Below, piece after piece: positions 54,807 through 64,000 of a DNA stretch of 64,000 nucleotides. How positions within the stretch are numbered: position 1 is the first letter of the stretch; every line of letters starts with the position of its first letter. The DNA is from Puccinia triticina (lineage: Eukaryota > Basidiomycota > Pucciniomycetes > Pucciniales > Pucciniaceae): positions 2,411,501 to 2,475,500 of the forward strand of contig NC_070573.1 in assembly GCF_026914185.1 (NCBI RefSeq), read 5' to 3'. The position numbers and the translations under genes were made by a program. Below the pieces are notes generated by a model, which saw nothing but the letters and a program-made list of their open reading frames with translations, was not told the origin of the DNA and made no database searches.

Positions 54807-56385
54807 CAGTGCCCGGAAGAAAATTTTCGTTAATACTAAAAAAATCATAACTCAAAAATCACAGCGCTTTATGTCTTGTAATTTTGGGAGCTTATGCTAA
54901 TACAGCTCCTTGAAACAATCCCACAAAGGACAAAAAGATATACAGTCATGTTTTTTTTGTATCATTTTTTTTGATCACCGTACTTTTTGAAAGAAAAAAA
55001 AAGTACTGCCTCAAAAAATTAGCAAAAATATGGCTGGTGTAGCTGAGGATCAGGGAAGAATGATAATAAGATAAAATACAAATATTTTTCAAAAGTAGAC
55101 TGTCTTTTTTTTGTGTTTTGTTGAGGTCACCATTGAGTCGGCTCGCCATTCATTTCAATGACAGCCTGCATGTGCAAGGGCATCAATTTGATGATATTGA
55201 TGAGGATGTGCGATGGGAAGTCGTCCCAGGTTTGTTTGAGGGCTTCATGTATTTCATTGACAGATCTGGGATGATAGAGTTGCTGAACATTGGTCTTGAG
55301 GACCTTCCATACATTTTCAATTGGGTTGAGGTCTGGTGATTGAGGAGGCCAGTTAGGTAGTTTCTTGATGTTGACTTGAGCTCGGAATTCGTCTGAGAGC
55401 TTTGCTTTGTGCACAGGAGCACCATCTTCCATCAGAACGAGTTGACGCAAACCATTGGGGTCTTCTTTGTGTAAGAATGGCAGCAATCCTGGCTTGTAGA
55501 CATTGTGAATGAAGTCAGAGGCTTTCCTTCCTTTCAAAGGTACGAAAACGAGGGGAGTCTTGGTTGTATCAAAAAAAGCACCCCAAACCATTGTCGAGGT
55601 CCGACTGCTTTTGAATGTTGGTTCAAGGCACTCAAGATTGTATTTTTGCTTCTTAGTTCGCCAAACGCGGACCAGGTTTGAGTTCTTGCCGATCTCAAAA
55701 GAAGATTCATCGGACCAGATAACCTTTTTCCAGTCGGCAACAGTCCAGTTTGAGTGCTTGTGAGCAAAGGCCAATTGTTTCTTTCTCTGAGCTTCATTGA
55801 CGTAAGGCTTCTTGACAGCAACACGGCTGTCGTAGCCCAAATCGTGGATTCGCTTTCGGAGTGTTTGGTCTGAGACTTGTGTTTGGATGATCTCGCCCAC
55901 GTCACTAAGTTTCATTTTTTGATTAGATTCAAGGGCTGACTTCAGTTCTTGCAGGTCCCGATTGTTTGTCTTTCGAGGGCGACCTGTTCGCTTGGCAGTT
56001 TCGACTGTCCCTCGCTCGCGATTCCTTAATGGAGTCCACCGTTGAGCGAGGAAGCTTTGCAAGTTTGGCAACTTGTGAAACAGTTGATCCAGTCGCCGCC
56101 ATCCCAACAACAATGGCTTTCTGCTTGGTTGTGAGATGCTTCTTTCCTCTGTTTTGAGCCATTGAACTAGTAAAAGTGGTCAATTGCACTGATAACTTTT
56201 TCTCAATTAATTTATCCTTTGACTTACCTGAATTTGAACAGGAACATTTTTTTCTCTTGACCTTCAAGAGTGGTGATCGCAATGGTGGTATGTAGTCTGG
56301 GGGTGGGCGGGCTTGGGCGGGCTTACAAACTTTGGCTGCGCAACCAGCCAAATTAAATTTAACAAAAATTTTCTTCCGGGCACTG
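54807..56385 (-). mobile_element. Tc1/mariner element, full length
   Basis: Inverted ends CAGTGCCCGGAAGAAAATTT on both sides, continuing to about 26 bases, with TA flanks (54805-54806, 56386-56387). Length 1.58 kb is normal for Tc1. It encodes one transposase on the minus strand, broken by a frameshift. Confidence 0.93.
55127..56162 (-). pseudogene. Tc1-type DDE transposase, frameshifted
   Basis: Starts at ATG 56162-56160 with MAQNRGKKHLTTKQKAIVVG and a paired helix-turn-helix (STVSQVAKLAKLPRSTVDSI). The frame shifts near 56025, after which NRERGTVETAKRTGRPRK carries the GRPR AT-hook-like linker. The catalytic core shows VIWSDESSFEIG (first Asp), VLMEDGAPVHK (second Asp) and SPDLNPIENVWK (Glu). 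I count 35 residues between the last Asp and Glu, close to the Tc1 DD34E spacing. The rest of the frame is open to 55127. One small indel separates it from an intact gene, so the copy is young or its family was recently active. Confidence 0.92.
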
Positions 56386-56828
56386 TACCCTGCAAAATTT
56401 TGAAATCAAGGCAATCATTTGGTCCAATTGAGGCTTTTGATCCCAAAGCAGACATATCAATGGTTGCAGCTCATTATGGTGTTCAAAATTGCATAAGCAA
56501 TTCTTTACATAAAATCATAACAGCATACCCGAAGAAACTTTTATGATTCCCCCGGCTCCCCCGGCATCTTGATTCATAACATCTTAAGACACCGGCCGGC
56601 AGCCGGGCTTAACCAAGCACCCGATTGCACTTCAAATGTTGGAGCAACCACCGCCGTCAAGTCAAGCATCTCCTCCGCCGGCTCTACAATCTCAACAGGT
56701 TTTCACACCTTCAAGTGGATCCGTACAGCTCTCCCCAGGATTCAACCTACCACTACTTTTGTAAGTTGCACACCCAAAGCCCTCGCTTTTACAAACACTG
56801 ACATGTGTATATTCAAATGCCAACTGGG
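56386..56828. other. Interval between Tc1 and the Harbinger Myb gene
   Basis: Probably the left part of the Harbinger element. An alternative start ATG at 56636 (MLEQPPPSSQASPPPALQ) is followed by a possible intron starting GTAAGTTGC (about 56760), but the phase does not fit the downstream exon cleanly. CCGGC-rich inverted words lie at 56548-56610. No TIR could be fixed. Confidence 0.35.
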
Positions 56829-58520
56829 ATGGGTTCAGCCTCCCCTTTTCTATCAGTGATTCCGAGCCAGTTGACAAATCAACCATTGAGTGCAGTGTCA
56901 ACTCAAGCACCAAATTCTATCCCCAACTCGGCCACAGCACCAGCCAACTCAAGCACTGCTCAAGAAAATCAACAAAGCACTGCGGACAGTGGAGATAGAT
57001 CACATGGACACCAGTCATCTGTATCACAGTGCAGCCGACAAGGTCGCAAACGCGGAGGCGCACCTGGGGCATCTCGGGGCTCAACTGCTATGTCCAGAGG
57101 GTCTAGAAAGCCCCCAAGATCGTGGACCAAGGACAGAAATGCAGATGGCAAGTCTGAGCTGGACTTGATCATCAATTGGCTCACCGTCGAGGATCACTTC
57201 AGTACCTGGCGTAACCAGAGCCTCAGCAAGAGGGAGGTCTGTGAACTAATTTGTAATCACTTACAGGCCAATGGTTTTGGCCGTCGGGTGCATGATTGGA
57301 AAGGTGTTGAGCAACAGGTTGGTCAATCTTTGTTTGCCCAATGAACCAACTCAGCTAAGTGTGATTTTTTGCATTAGATTACTCAACAGGAAAAAAAGTT
57401 TTGTAATGCAATGCACTGGAAACAACAGACCGGGCAGGGGATCATGGAACAAGCAAGAGAAAAAGCAAGAGAAACTCAAGACAACCCGGATGCACCCAAT
57501 TATATTGAAGATGCTAGAAACAAGACCAAAGGTATGCAAAACCATTCTATTCAATCATTGCTTACTGCTTGAAATCTGGCTGACTCTGGTTGTGCAGCGG
57601 AGATCTTGAACGAGTGTCCATATTTTTATCAACTGGAACCCGTCATGCTTGGTCGCCCTTCGGCAGGGTACGTTGTGACCGAAGAGACACAAGATGGCCA
57701 ACCCGTTGACAACAGATCAATCAGGTCGGAAGATCTTGAGGAAAGGGCGGAAAAACATTTGACACGATCACCAAATGGTCCACCGTTGGCACACAGTGGT
57801 CTGGGTTCCGATGATAATCTGATCCCTCCGGTTTTGGAGCTAGATTCAACTCAACAGGATGTTGAGGAATTGTCTCAGCAGAATGCTCCGCCTGCAAGTC
57901 AGCGCTCAGCGATGATCAGGCTGAGGAAGTGTCTCAGCAGAACGCTCCGCACGCTAGTCAGCCCTCAAACCGGCCCATTACTGATCGAACGTTTCAGCGG
58001 TCCTCTTGGCAATCTTCTCAGAACCACACCGAGGGTCGTTCTTCAGTTTCACAAAGCTCAAATGCATACAATATTGCAAATTGGCCTTCTCAATCATCAT
58101 TGTCTCAAAAACAAAAAACGTATGCAGAGCAAATAGCGGGCAAATTCCTTCCATCAAAGCGCAACTTGGCTGCCGATCAAGCAATTAACCACGATTTCAA
58201 TCAAAGGATGGCTTGGGCAGACAAGCAGATGTCCAACGCAGCTGCAACGATGGTATCAAGAATACTGAACAAGAACGGTCCACCCCCTGAGGATCCGGAA
58301 CTTTTGCAGCTCCAACTTTGTGAGAAGAAGTTGAATGTTGAGATGCGCAAGATCAAGGTGGCAAACACAAAGGCGGATTCAGAACAAAAAAAAAAACAAT
58401 GCAGCTGCATTTCAGCGAGCTCGGATGATGCAGGACTTCTTAAAGGCCGGGTTAAACTATGAGCAAGCAAAGGAAGCTACTAACAATCTCCTCGGACCTC
58501 AGACTGAAAATCCTGAATAG
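56829..58520 (+). pseudogene. Myb/SANT-like accessory protein of a PIF/Harbinger element
   Basis: Exons 56829-57317, 57378-57531 and 57598-58520 with GT-AG introns. The N-terminus is Ser/Gln-rich. A trihelix/Myb-like region reads RSWTKDRNADGKSELDLIIN and WRNQSLSKREVCELICNHL, then RRVHDWKGVEQQITQQEKKF. It is followed by EILNECPYFYQLEPVM and a polar tail with ADKQMSNAAATM, LCEKKLNVEMRKIKVANTKA and MMQDFLKAGLNYEQAKEAT. Two frame breaks occur: one between two copies of a duplicated EE-x-SQQNAP segment (57865-57950) and one at an A11 run (58386-58396). PIF/Harbinger elements encode such a DNA-binding partner that helps load the transposase; it is divergently arranged with the transposase gene, 3' ends facing. 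Confidence 0.75.
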
Positions 58521-58761
58521 CTGGCTGTGATATTCCTTAAAAACCCAAACCCTCAATCAAATTTTCTTTTTAGATCAATTGTTCCCTCAGTGACCGCTTC
58601 TATTTTCACTCAATCAAATGCCATATTGTCACTTTTGAATAACCAAGATATCTTTTTTTGCATGATAATGTATTCTATGTTTGGTATTGAAGAAATATGA
58701 AAAACAAGCTTATTTGCTTCTCAAAAATTCCGTCTGACTGGAATTTGCATACAATAAATAT

Positions 58762-60262
58762 CTACAAGTCATTCCTGGCTGCACAAAAAGAGTTGAAGAG
58801 TTCATCTCTTTGAGATGTATCCTTGAGGTTAAATGGGGATTCCTCAGGCTCAGGCGCCTCCTCTGAAGCTGGAGGGCGTCCCCCATGATTGGCAGACAAT
58901 ACCCGCCAATGGCAGGTATGAGAGAGCAAGAAGTTGTGTAAGATCACACAAACCTTCAGCCATCTGTTCAAGCGCCTTGCCAACCAAATGTCATAGAGTT
59001 TGTTTCGGAGGAGTTTGAGTGACTGCCATCTGTTTTTCAGCATTCCAATGCAATGCTCAACTTCAACTCGTTGATGACTTAATTCATAGTTGAACACCTG
59101 TTTGTTTGCCGGTAACTGTTGCCCGGGCGACCGTTTGAACGCTGGAATGACCGTTCTGGAAGCCGTGTAACCTGAATCGGCTAACAAGTACTCGCCCGGC
59201 AAAGAAAACTTGCCAGGATTGAGAAAGAGATAAAATGGGCTTCAGTAGGGGGAAGCAATATAGATATCTGTTGTACGTGACCACCTTACCTGAGAGTTTT
59301 TGTAGACCCGCTGGTCATGTGCACTACCACACCACCCGTGCAGGGCATATATGATTCGTCGATCGCGAGTACACACAATCATTGAATTCATCCCATACAC
59401 AGATTTTTGCATCCAAAAATCCTCCTTATGCAAGGTGGGTGCCGAAGCCAACGGAAAGATGGTCCCATCAACCAGGCCAACTGCATCTTCAAAGAAGTCA
59501 TACGACGTAGGTTCGGAGCGATAGGCTGCTCAATCTGAAGCGGAGGGCCATTTATAAACGTATTTATCCTCAAGATCAGCAATTGCGCGCAGACACCTAT
59601 TCGTATACCTCTCTACACTACCCTCTAGAAACACAAGCAAGCCTCTTGTGAGTCTCTAAATGATCTCCAGCCAGGTGAGGACACACAAAACTTACCAGAT
59701 ATGTTGAATACCTGCCTAAGCATGTGTGCGGAACCGCCGTTACCATTTATTCCCAAATGAGCTAGTGCCACAAGCAACGAAGGGTAGTTACGCTACGCGT
59801 AACGCGTAGATAACGGTAACATAACGAAATTTTTGTCGTTATCTACGCGTTACGCGTAACGGCAGTGCGATTACGTTATTGCAACACGTTGAGCCGGTTT
59901 TTTTTATGCTCGTTGCGTTATCCAGGCGCGCGGAGCCCTTGAGAACGGGCAAAAAATGAGGCTAAAAAGCCTTAAATGGTCCGTTATCGCGTTATCCGGG
60001 GGATAACACAATAACGGGCCTCATTTTTGAGGCCCGTTACGTTACGCGCGGGGCCTGAAATGACCCCGTTACTAGTAAAGTAACGGGGGGCCCCAGATAA
60101 CGGGGGTAGTTACGTTACCAAAATTGCGCGGATAACACAACGTAACGTAACTACCCTTCGTTGCCACAAGCAATTGCCACTTGATTGGTGCTTGCGAGTG
60201 GTTTGAGTCGTTGGTGAAAACTGGGTGGTCCTGTATCTCACTCAACAAGATATAAAAACTAT
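58762..60262 (-). pseudogene. PIF/Harbinger DDE transposase, interrupted
   Basis: Exons on the minus strand: about 60262 to 59696 (containing a MITE insertion), 59624-59290 and 59208-58762, GT-AG introns. Landmarks: EIQDHPVFTNDSNHSQAPIK, ALAHLGINGNGGSAHMLRQV, EGSVERYTNRCLRAI, VGLVDGTIFPL (first Asp), YALHGWCGSAHDQRVYKNS, LPGEYLLADSGYTAS (second Asp), HQRVEVEHCIGMLKNRW (Glu) and VCVILHNFLL. This is the DDE_4/Harbinger fold. One in-frame TGA (59532-59530) lies between YKWPSASD and AAYRSEP, where a CGA-to-TGA transition would explain it. The upstream exon with the start codon is not identified. The copy is inactive but recent. Confidence 0.88.
59776..60162. mobile_element. 387-bp MULE-type MITE with perfect 9-bp target duplication
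   Basis: Ends AACGAAGGGTAGTTACG on both strands. GCCACAAGC flanks exactly on both sides (59767-59775, 60163-60171). A 9-bp duplication indicates Mutator-like ancestry. The interior is dominated by CGTTAT/ATAACG and TAACGCGTA palindromes. It lies in the first recognisable exon of the Harbinger transposase; excision in silico restores the frame (WQLLVALAHL). Confidence 0.93.
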
Positions 60263-61293
60263 CTTGACTTATCCTAGCCTACACCAAATTAAGATTAATA
60301 TGAGACCGTGGGGTTAGTTTGCCCATACACTACAAACATGGATGAATTTGGGAAGGCATATATTGATCAAACTAGAGGCCAAGGCGGCTGCGCCGCTGCG
60401 GAGCTCAAGAAAAATGGCTGTCTTGCTGCACCGGTATCCAATTGGCAAAACCACTGGAAAATCAATAATACCTCTTGAATCAGCACAATTGATGAATTTT
60501 TTTTTCCCATCTCATTTGCTTTTTTATGTAAAAATTTATCCAGTTGGCAGTCATTTTCCCAATGAGCCCTCCGCCCGTCGCTTAAATTTCATCCTTTGGT
60601 GAAAAAACATCATTGCCAATGGTTTAACAGCTCAAATAATATGCAACAATGAAGAATTACTGAAAGTTTTGGACTGTTTGGGTGTGTAAAACATTGTTTA
60701 TACATGTTAGCAGTCATTTTCCTTCTAATCCTGCAGCATATCACTTATAATTCATTTTTCTCCTGTTATAAAATCAAAAAATCATCAATTCTACAATACT
60801 TCACAATACCTTACAATGTGTTTCAGGCTGTATTTGAAGAAACCAACCTGTAACTGCTGCTGTCAAGGGTATTCTTTTATTCCTCAAGTTCACCATTAGC
60901 TAACTATTTATTTTATTTTATTTTATTTTATGATATGTTTAAGTCATGGGTAAATGTAACAGACCTGTGTTGTAGAGCACAATTCCCTCCTGCCAAGGGC
61001 TGTCACGGGCTTGCTTGGGAAGATCACATGCCCACTGACAAGAGAGGCTTTGTTGAGTTTAAATCTGCTCATGATAATTCATTGGTTTGGCTCAGGAGTT
61101 AAGCAGTACAGCTTTTGAAGATGCAGGGAGAAAATTGACTAAAAATATCCAAACATATCTGTACCAACATTTGGGTAGATCAACAACGACCATGACATTG
61201 ATCACGCGGACAGAGAAATAAGGGAGGGAGAGACTATAAAAGAGAATTACTGTTATCACAAGACTTGAGGGGTTATTGACTGTGGGGACTGAC
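60263..61293. other. Intergenic
   Basis: A GAGGCCAAGGCGGCTGCGCC phrase at about 60374 matches, in reverse, the repeat end at 10 kb. (TTTTA)n occurs at 60910-60930. A dispersed AGAGAGGCTTTGTTGAGTTT phrase lies at about 61040. No gene. Confidence 0.4.
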
Positions 61294-62190
61294 CAATGTT
61301 AGTGGTGTAGTTGGTTGCCCCAAAAATCAGCTCTGGTGTGGTGCTCAGTAGTACATCGAACAAACTGACGTTCGGTTCTCCAGCCACCAAGATCTTTGCC
61401 AATCCAAAATGACACAACTTGAGCACTCCGGTCAAGGGGTTTAATAACAAGTTCTGAGGCTTAATGTCTTGATGGCATATTCCAAGTGAGTGGACGTAGG
61501 CTAGCGATTGCAAGAGCTGATAGACGTATAGCTTGATGTTCAAGATCGGCATGACCTGAAGCATGAGTGGTACCAACGGATTGATTAGACCATATTGGAC
61601 GCGATGCGAGAGCGATCAGTCGGCGATGAGAGCCAGCCGCCTGATACACTGGAGCATGGACTGGGGGACTGACCTGATTTAATTTGGAGTAGTGGCGGGA
61701 GGCCCGGTACACGGTTTTGGGCACATCCTCAATCACCAAGTTCAAAAATACTTAATTGCACTTTGCCTGCCGAGGATCATATGGGGGGTGATGTAAGCAA
61801 CCAAGAATATTGATACCCTAGGAGCTTGGATAGGAGTAGCTCACCTTATCTCCACTCAAATAGAGATAAGCACGTAGATAAACAACGTTTGGATGGATGA
61901 GCAGTTTCATAATTTGGAGCTCTCGATTCTGGGGCCGTGCATAGATACAGGTGAGCAGGTCTGGGGGGAACGAGGAGAAGGATGCGACGGACTTTGAATT
62001 GTTTATCTTGCAAGACTTTCTTGATTGCGACCTCTTCTTTGCCAGAGGGATGGACGGATCCAACAACGAGTTGAGCGCTGAGGACAACGCCAAAGGAGCC
62101 GTTCCCAACGGCCGGTGTAGCCGATCTCGCATTGCTCGCCCGTCCGACCATCGCAGGCCAGGACCTTCATTACTTTGTTTGGTTTGTTGA
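61294..62190 (-). pseudogene. GSK3/shaggy-type protein kinase, truncated and degenerate
   Basis: Minus-strand exons: about 62190-61993, 61929-61845, 61750-61674 and 61555-61294, with GT-AG introns in positions that keep the phase. Matches to GSK3 are VGNGSFGVVLSAQLV (Gly loop), EEVAIKKVLQDKQFK (catalytic Lys), [80 protein letters not shown] and [13 protein letters not shown]. Damage: a frameshift before the Gly loop, HRD changed to HQD and DFG changed to HFG (metal-binding Asp lost). A garbled activation loop replaces the expected SRYYRAPE, with a shift and TGA in the original frame. The gene is lost beyond NYTTNI, where a GTCAGT donor has no following exon. It is a gene-copy remnant, not processed (introns retained). 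Confidence 0.88.
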
Positions 62191-64000
62191 CTGTGTGTGG
62201 CGGGGTGGTAGGTCAGCCTCTGTTGTTGGTAGTCAGTCTGCTTCTGGCTAGGATGGTGGCTGGACGAATCGGAGGTAGTAGAGCCTGCGCGGAGTGAATT
62301 ATCAGCTGCACAGGCAAATATGTCAGCATGGACAAAAACACAGACAAAGTTGAGTGTGCAGTTTGAGGTTAGTGGTTGCGTGGGAGTGGCGTTGGTGTCA
62401 AAGGAACATGGCGGTGGCGCCACGATGCCCCCGACAGGTCGAATTCTACGGTCGATTTCAGCTTCCAGTAGCGCACATCAGATGTGTTGACCAGGATGGC
62501 CAGAAGATCTGAGATGTAGCTAATGCTTTGCGGGTCAAAAATTTGTACAGCGGCGGCGTGGCGGAGGCGTTGTTGTCGAGGATACATGCGGGGGGATCCA
62601 AGGGGAAGGCTTGAGGCGAGCTTGGCACTGCTGGTTGATGGTGTATAAAAGGGGGGATGTTGTGTTGGGTTAATCCCCCAGGCATCCTCTGCCGCTGTAC
62701 TTCCAGCGTGCGGTTTGTCCTCACCCCCTCCGCTGTTGCACTTGTGCAGTTTGAGGGGTTAAACTCGTTGGCCCCCCTTTGCATAATGCCTTAAATGCGG
62801 CGCGCTGGGGGTCATCCTCTCATTCTTTTTTAACCCTGCTAGACAGGGATGGACAGTGGGCCACGGTGCATCAGCTTGCTGATGTTAGGTGGCTGGTTGC
62901 AGGTTGTTGTAAAATTGTGTTTTTTTTGTTAATTTTGGCATTTGTAGAGGGAAAACCCTTCATGTCTTTTTCTGGAAGTTGTAGAGGGGAAACCCTTCAT
63001 TTTTTTTTGTGATTTTTGGAGATTTGTAGGGGAAACCCTTGAATTTTTGTTTTGTGATTCAGAGGCTTTAATAAACTTGGATTATATTGATCATTTTTTT
63101 TTTTTTTAAATTTCTCTTTAATTTGTTTCCTTCCTGCAACATAATAACCCTTCTATCATCTCTCTTTCTCTTGATTTCCTCCTTTCTTAGTTTTCAACCA
63201 TAGTAAAAGCTTCATTTTGTTGCCAGATCAAATAGGTCATTTTTACATACTCATATGTATTATTCCTGAGAAAAAATAGTCTGTTAAGTCAGGCAGGGAG
63301 GGGGAGGGGGGAGGAGGAATGGGGAGGCATGAATTATTGTCACTTGAACCTTGCAGAAGTGTTGAAATCTACTTTCCAAAAAAAAATCAATCAGTCCCAA
63401 TATATCATGCTACATCAATTTTGTTCAAATTTAATGGCTTGTATATATGACTCATCATATCCAATATCCTAAATTTCTACTAGGCCTGAGATTGATTTAA
63501 CGTTTGTACCAAATTTGAGTAAGGTGTCTTTTGCTTCTTTTGTTCAATCAAAGACTAATGGGAGGTGTTTCCCCAATATATTCAATGGGTCAACTGATGT
63601 TATCCCAGGATCTGAGGTTCAAAGTTTTTTGAAACTAAAGAGATTGATTGAGTCTGGTTGGTTTGAAACTATCCCCTAAAATTATCAGGCAGTGTTTTTT
63701 GTGCTTCTGCCACTGTGTCTCAACCAGGGCTAAGATTTATTTCATGATATTGGTACCATGAGGGTCAGCGATATATGAACAATAATCTGAGAAATTTTTG
63801 GTCTATGAAAGTCCCAAAATGTTGCAGATCAGTGTGAAATATTGCCTAATTGGTTGGTTTTGTTGTGTTTCTACAACTATATCTCAACTAGGAATGGGGA
63901 TGAATTCATGATATTGGTACCGTGATGATGAGAACATTTGACAGATTAATTTAGGAATACTTTTTGCCAATGAAAATCTCCCAATGTAGCGGCCCCATTT
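62191..64000. other. Intergenic, no assignable gene
   Basis: 62200-62780 holds degenerate ORFs on the minus strand, possibly the N-terminal low-complexity region of the kinase copy. 62940-63030 has three diverged direct repeats of GTAGAGGGGAAACCCTTCAT. 63290-63325 is a G-rich purine tract. From 63700 on, two ~140-base direct repeats contain ATGATATTGGTACC and GAAAATC/GAAAGTC-CCAA words. The sequence is otherwise AT-rich. Confidence 0.4.

Overview
The window is a transposon-rich piece of a fungal nuclear genome, most likely a rust fungus (Pucciniales, Puccinia-like). The support is short GT-AG introns of about 50-120 nt, fungal housekeeping and regulatory genes (MBF1, a forkhead factor, a GSK3-type kinase remnant, a conserved fungal membrane protein), an orphan protein with a broken nearby paralogue that I associate with rust-lineage gene families, and very dense nested DNA transposons. 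The rust assignment is an inference from style and family impressions; the fungal assignment is firm.

Layout. 0-2 kb: Ty1/copia and Gag-type retroelement debris. 4.7-8.9 kb: a decayed Helitron on the minus strand, split by a 1.7-kb element full of palindromic repeats. 10.7-12.4 kb: an intact two-exon membrane protein gene. 13.96-14.68 kb: an intact four-exon MBF1 gene. 14.9-21.0 kb: a stack of at least five nested insertions inside a TA-flanked long-TIR element, one layer of which carries an unrecognised multi-exon gene (19.4-20.3 kb). 21.2-22.4 kb: a large foldback. 22.8-29.3 kb: an old hAT transposase gene invaded by a foldback and by a second, related hAT element with a perfect 8-bp target duplication. 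30.7-32.6 kb: a 1.9-kb TIR element built around a GC-rich palindromic array. 33.0-34.4 kb: an apparently intact orphan gene; a broken paralogue at 37.5-42.2 kb is split by a MITE and a palindromic-array element. 46-50.3 kb: a forkhead transcription factor gene in a quieter, GC-rich island. 51.5 kb: an intron-containing tRNA-Gly(CCC). 54.8-60.3 kb: a Tc1 element and a two-gene PIF/Harbinger element, the latter interrupted by a MULE-type MITE with a perfect 9-bp duplication. 61.3-62.2 kb: a degenerate GSK3-like kinase. The ends and several multi-kilobase gaps show no supportable gene.

The strongest unexplained theme is a set of short-palindrome arrays (three sequence families: CCGGGAGG-type, ACCGGTCAT-type and CTCGCCGAGAG-type). 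They occur at five loci, and at each locus they sit inside a different DNA-transposon-like carrier with its own terminal repeats or target duplication (3-bp, 7-bp, 8-bp types). Palindromes are separated by short alternating purine-pyrimidine spacers. This looks like a common hairpin-array cargo or expansion process acting inside unrelated non-autonomous transposons. No function can be assigned from sequence alone.
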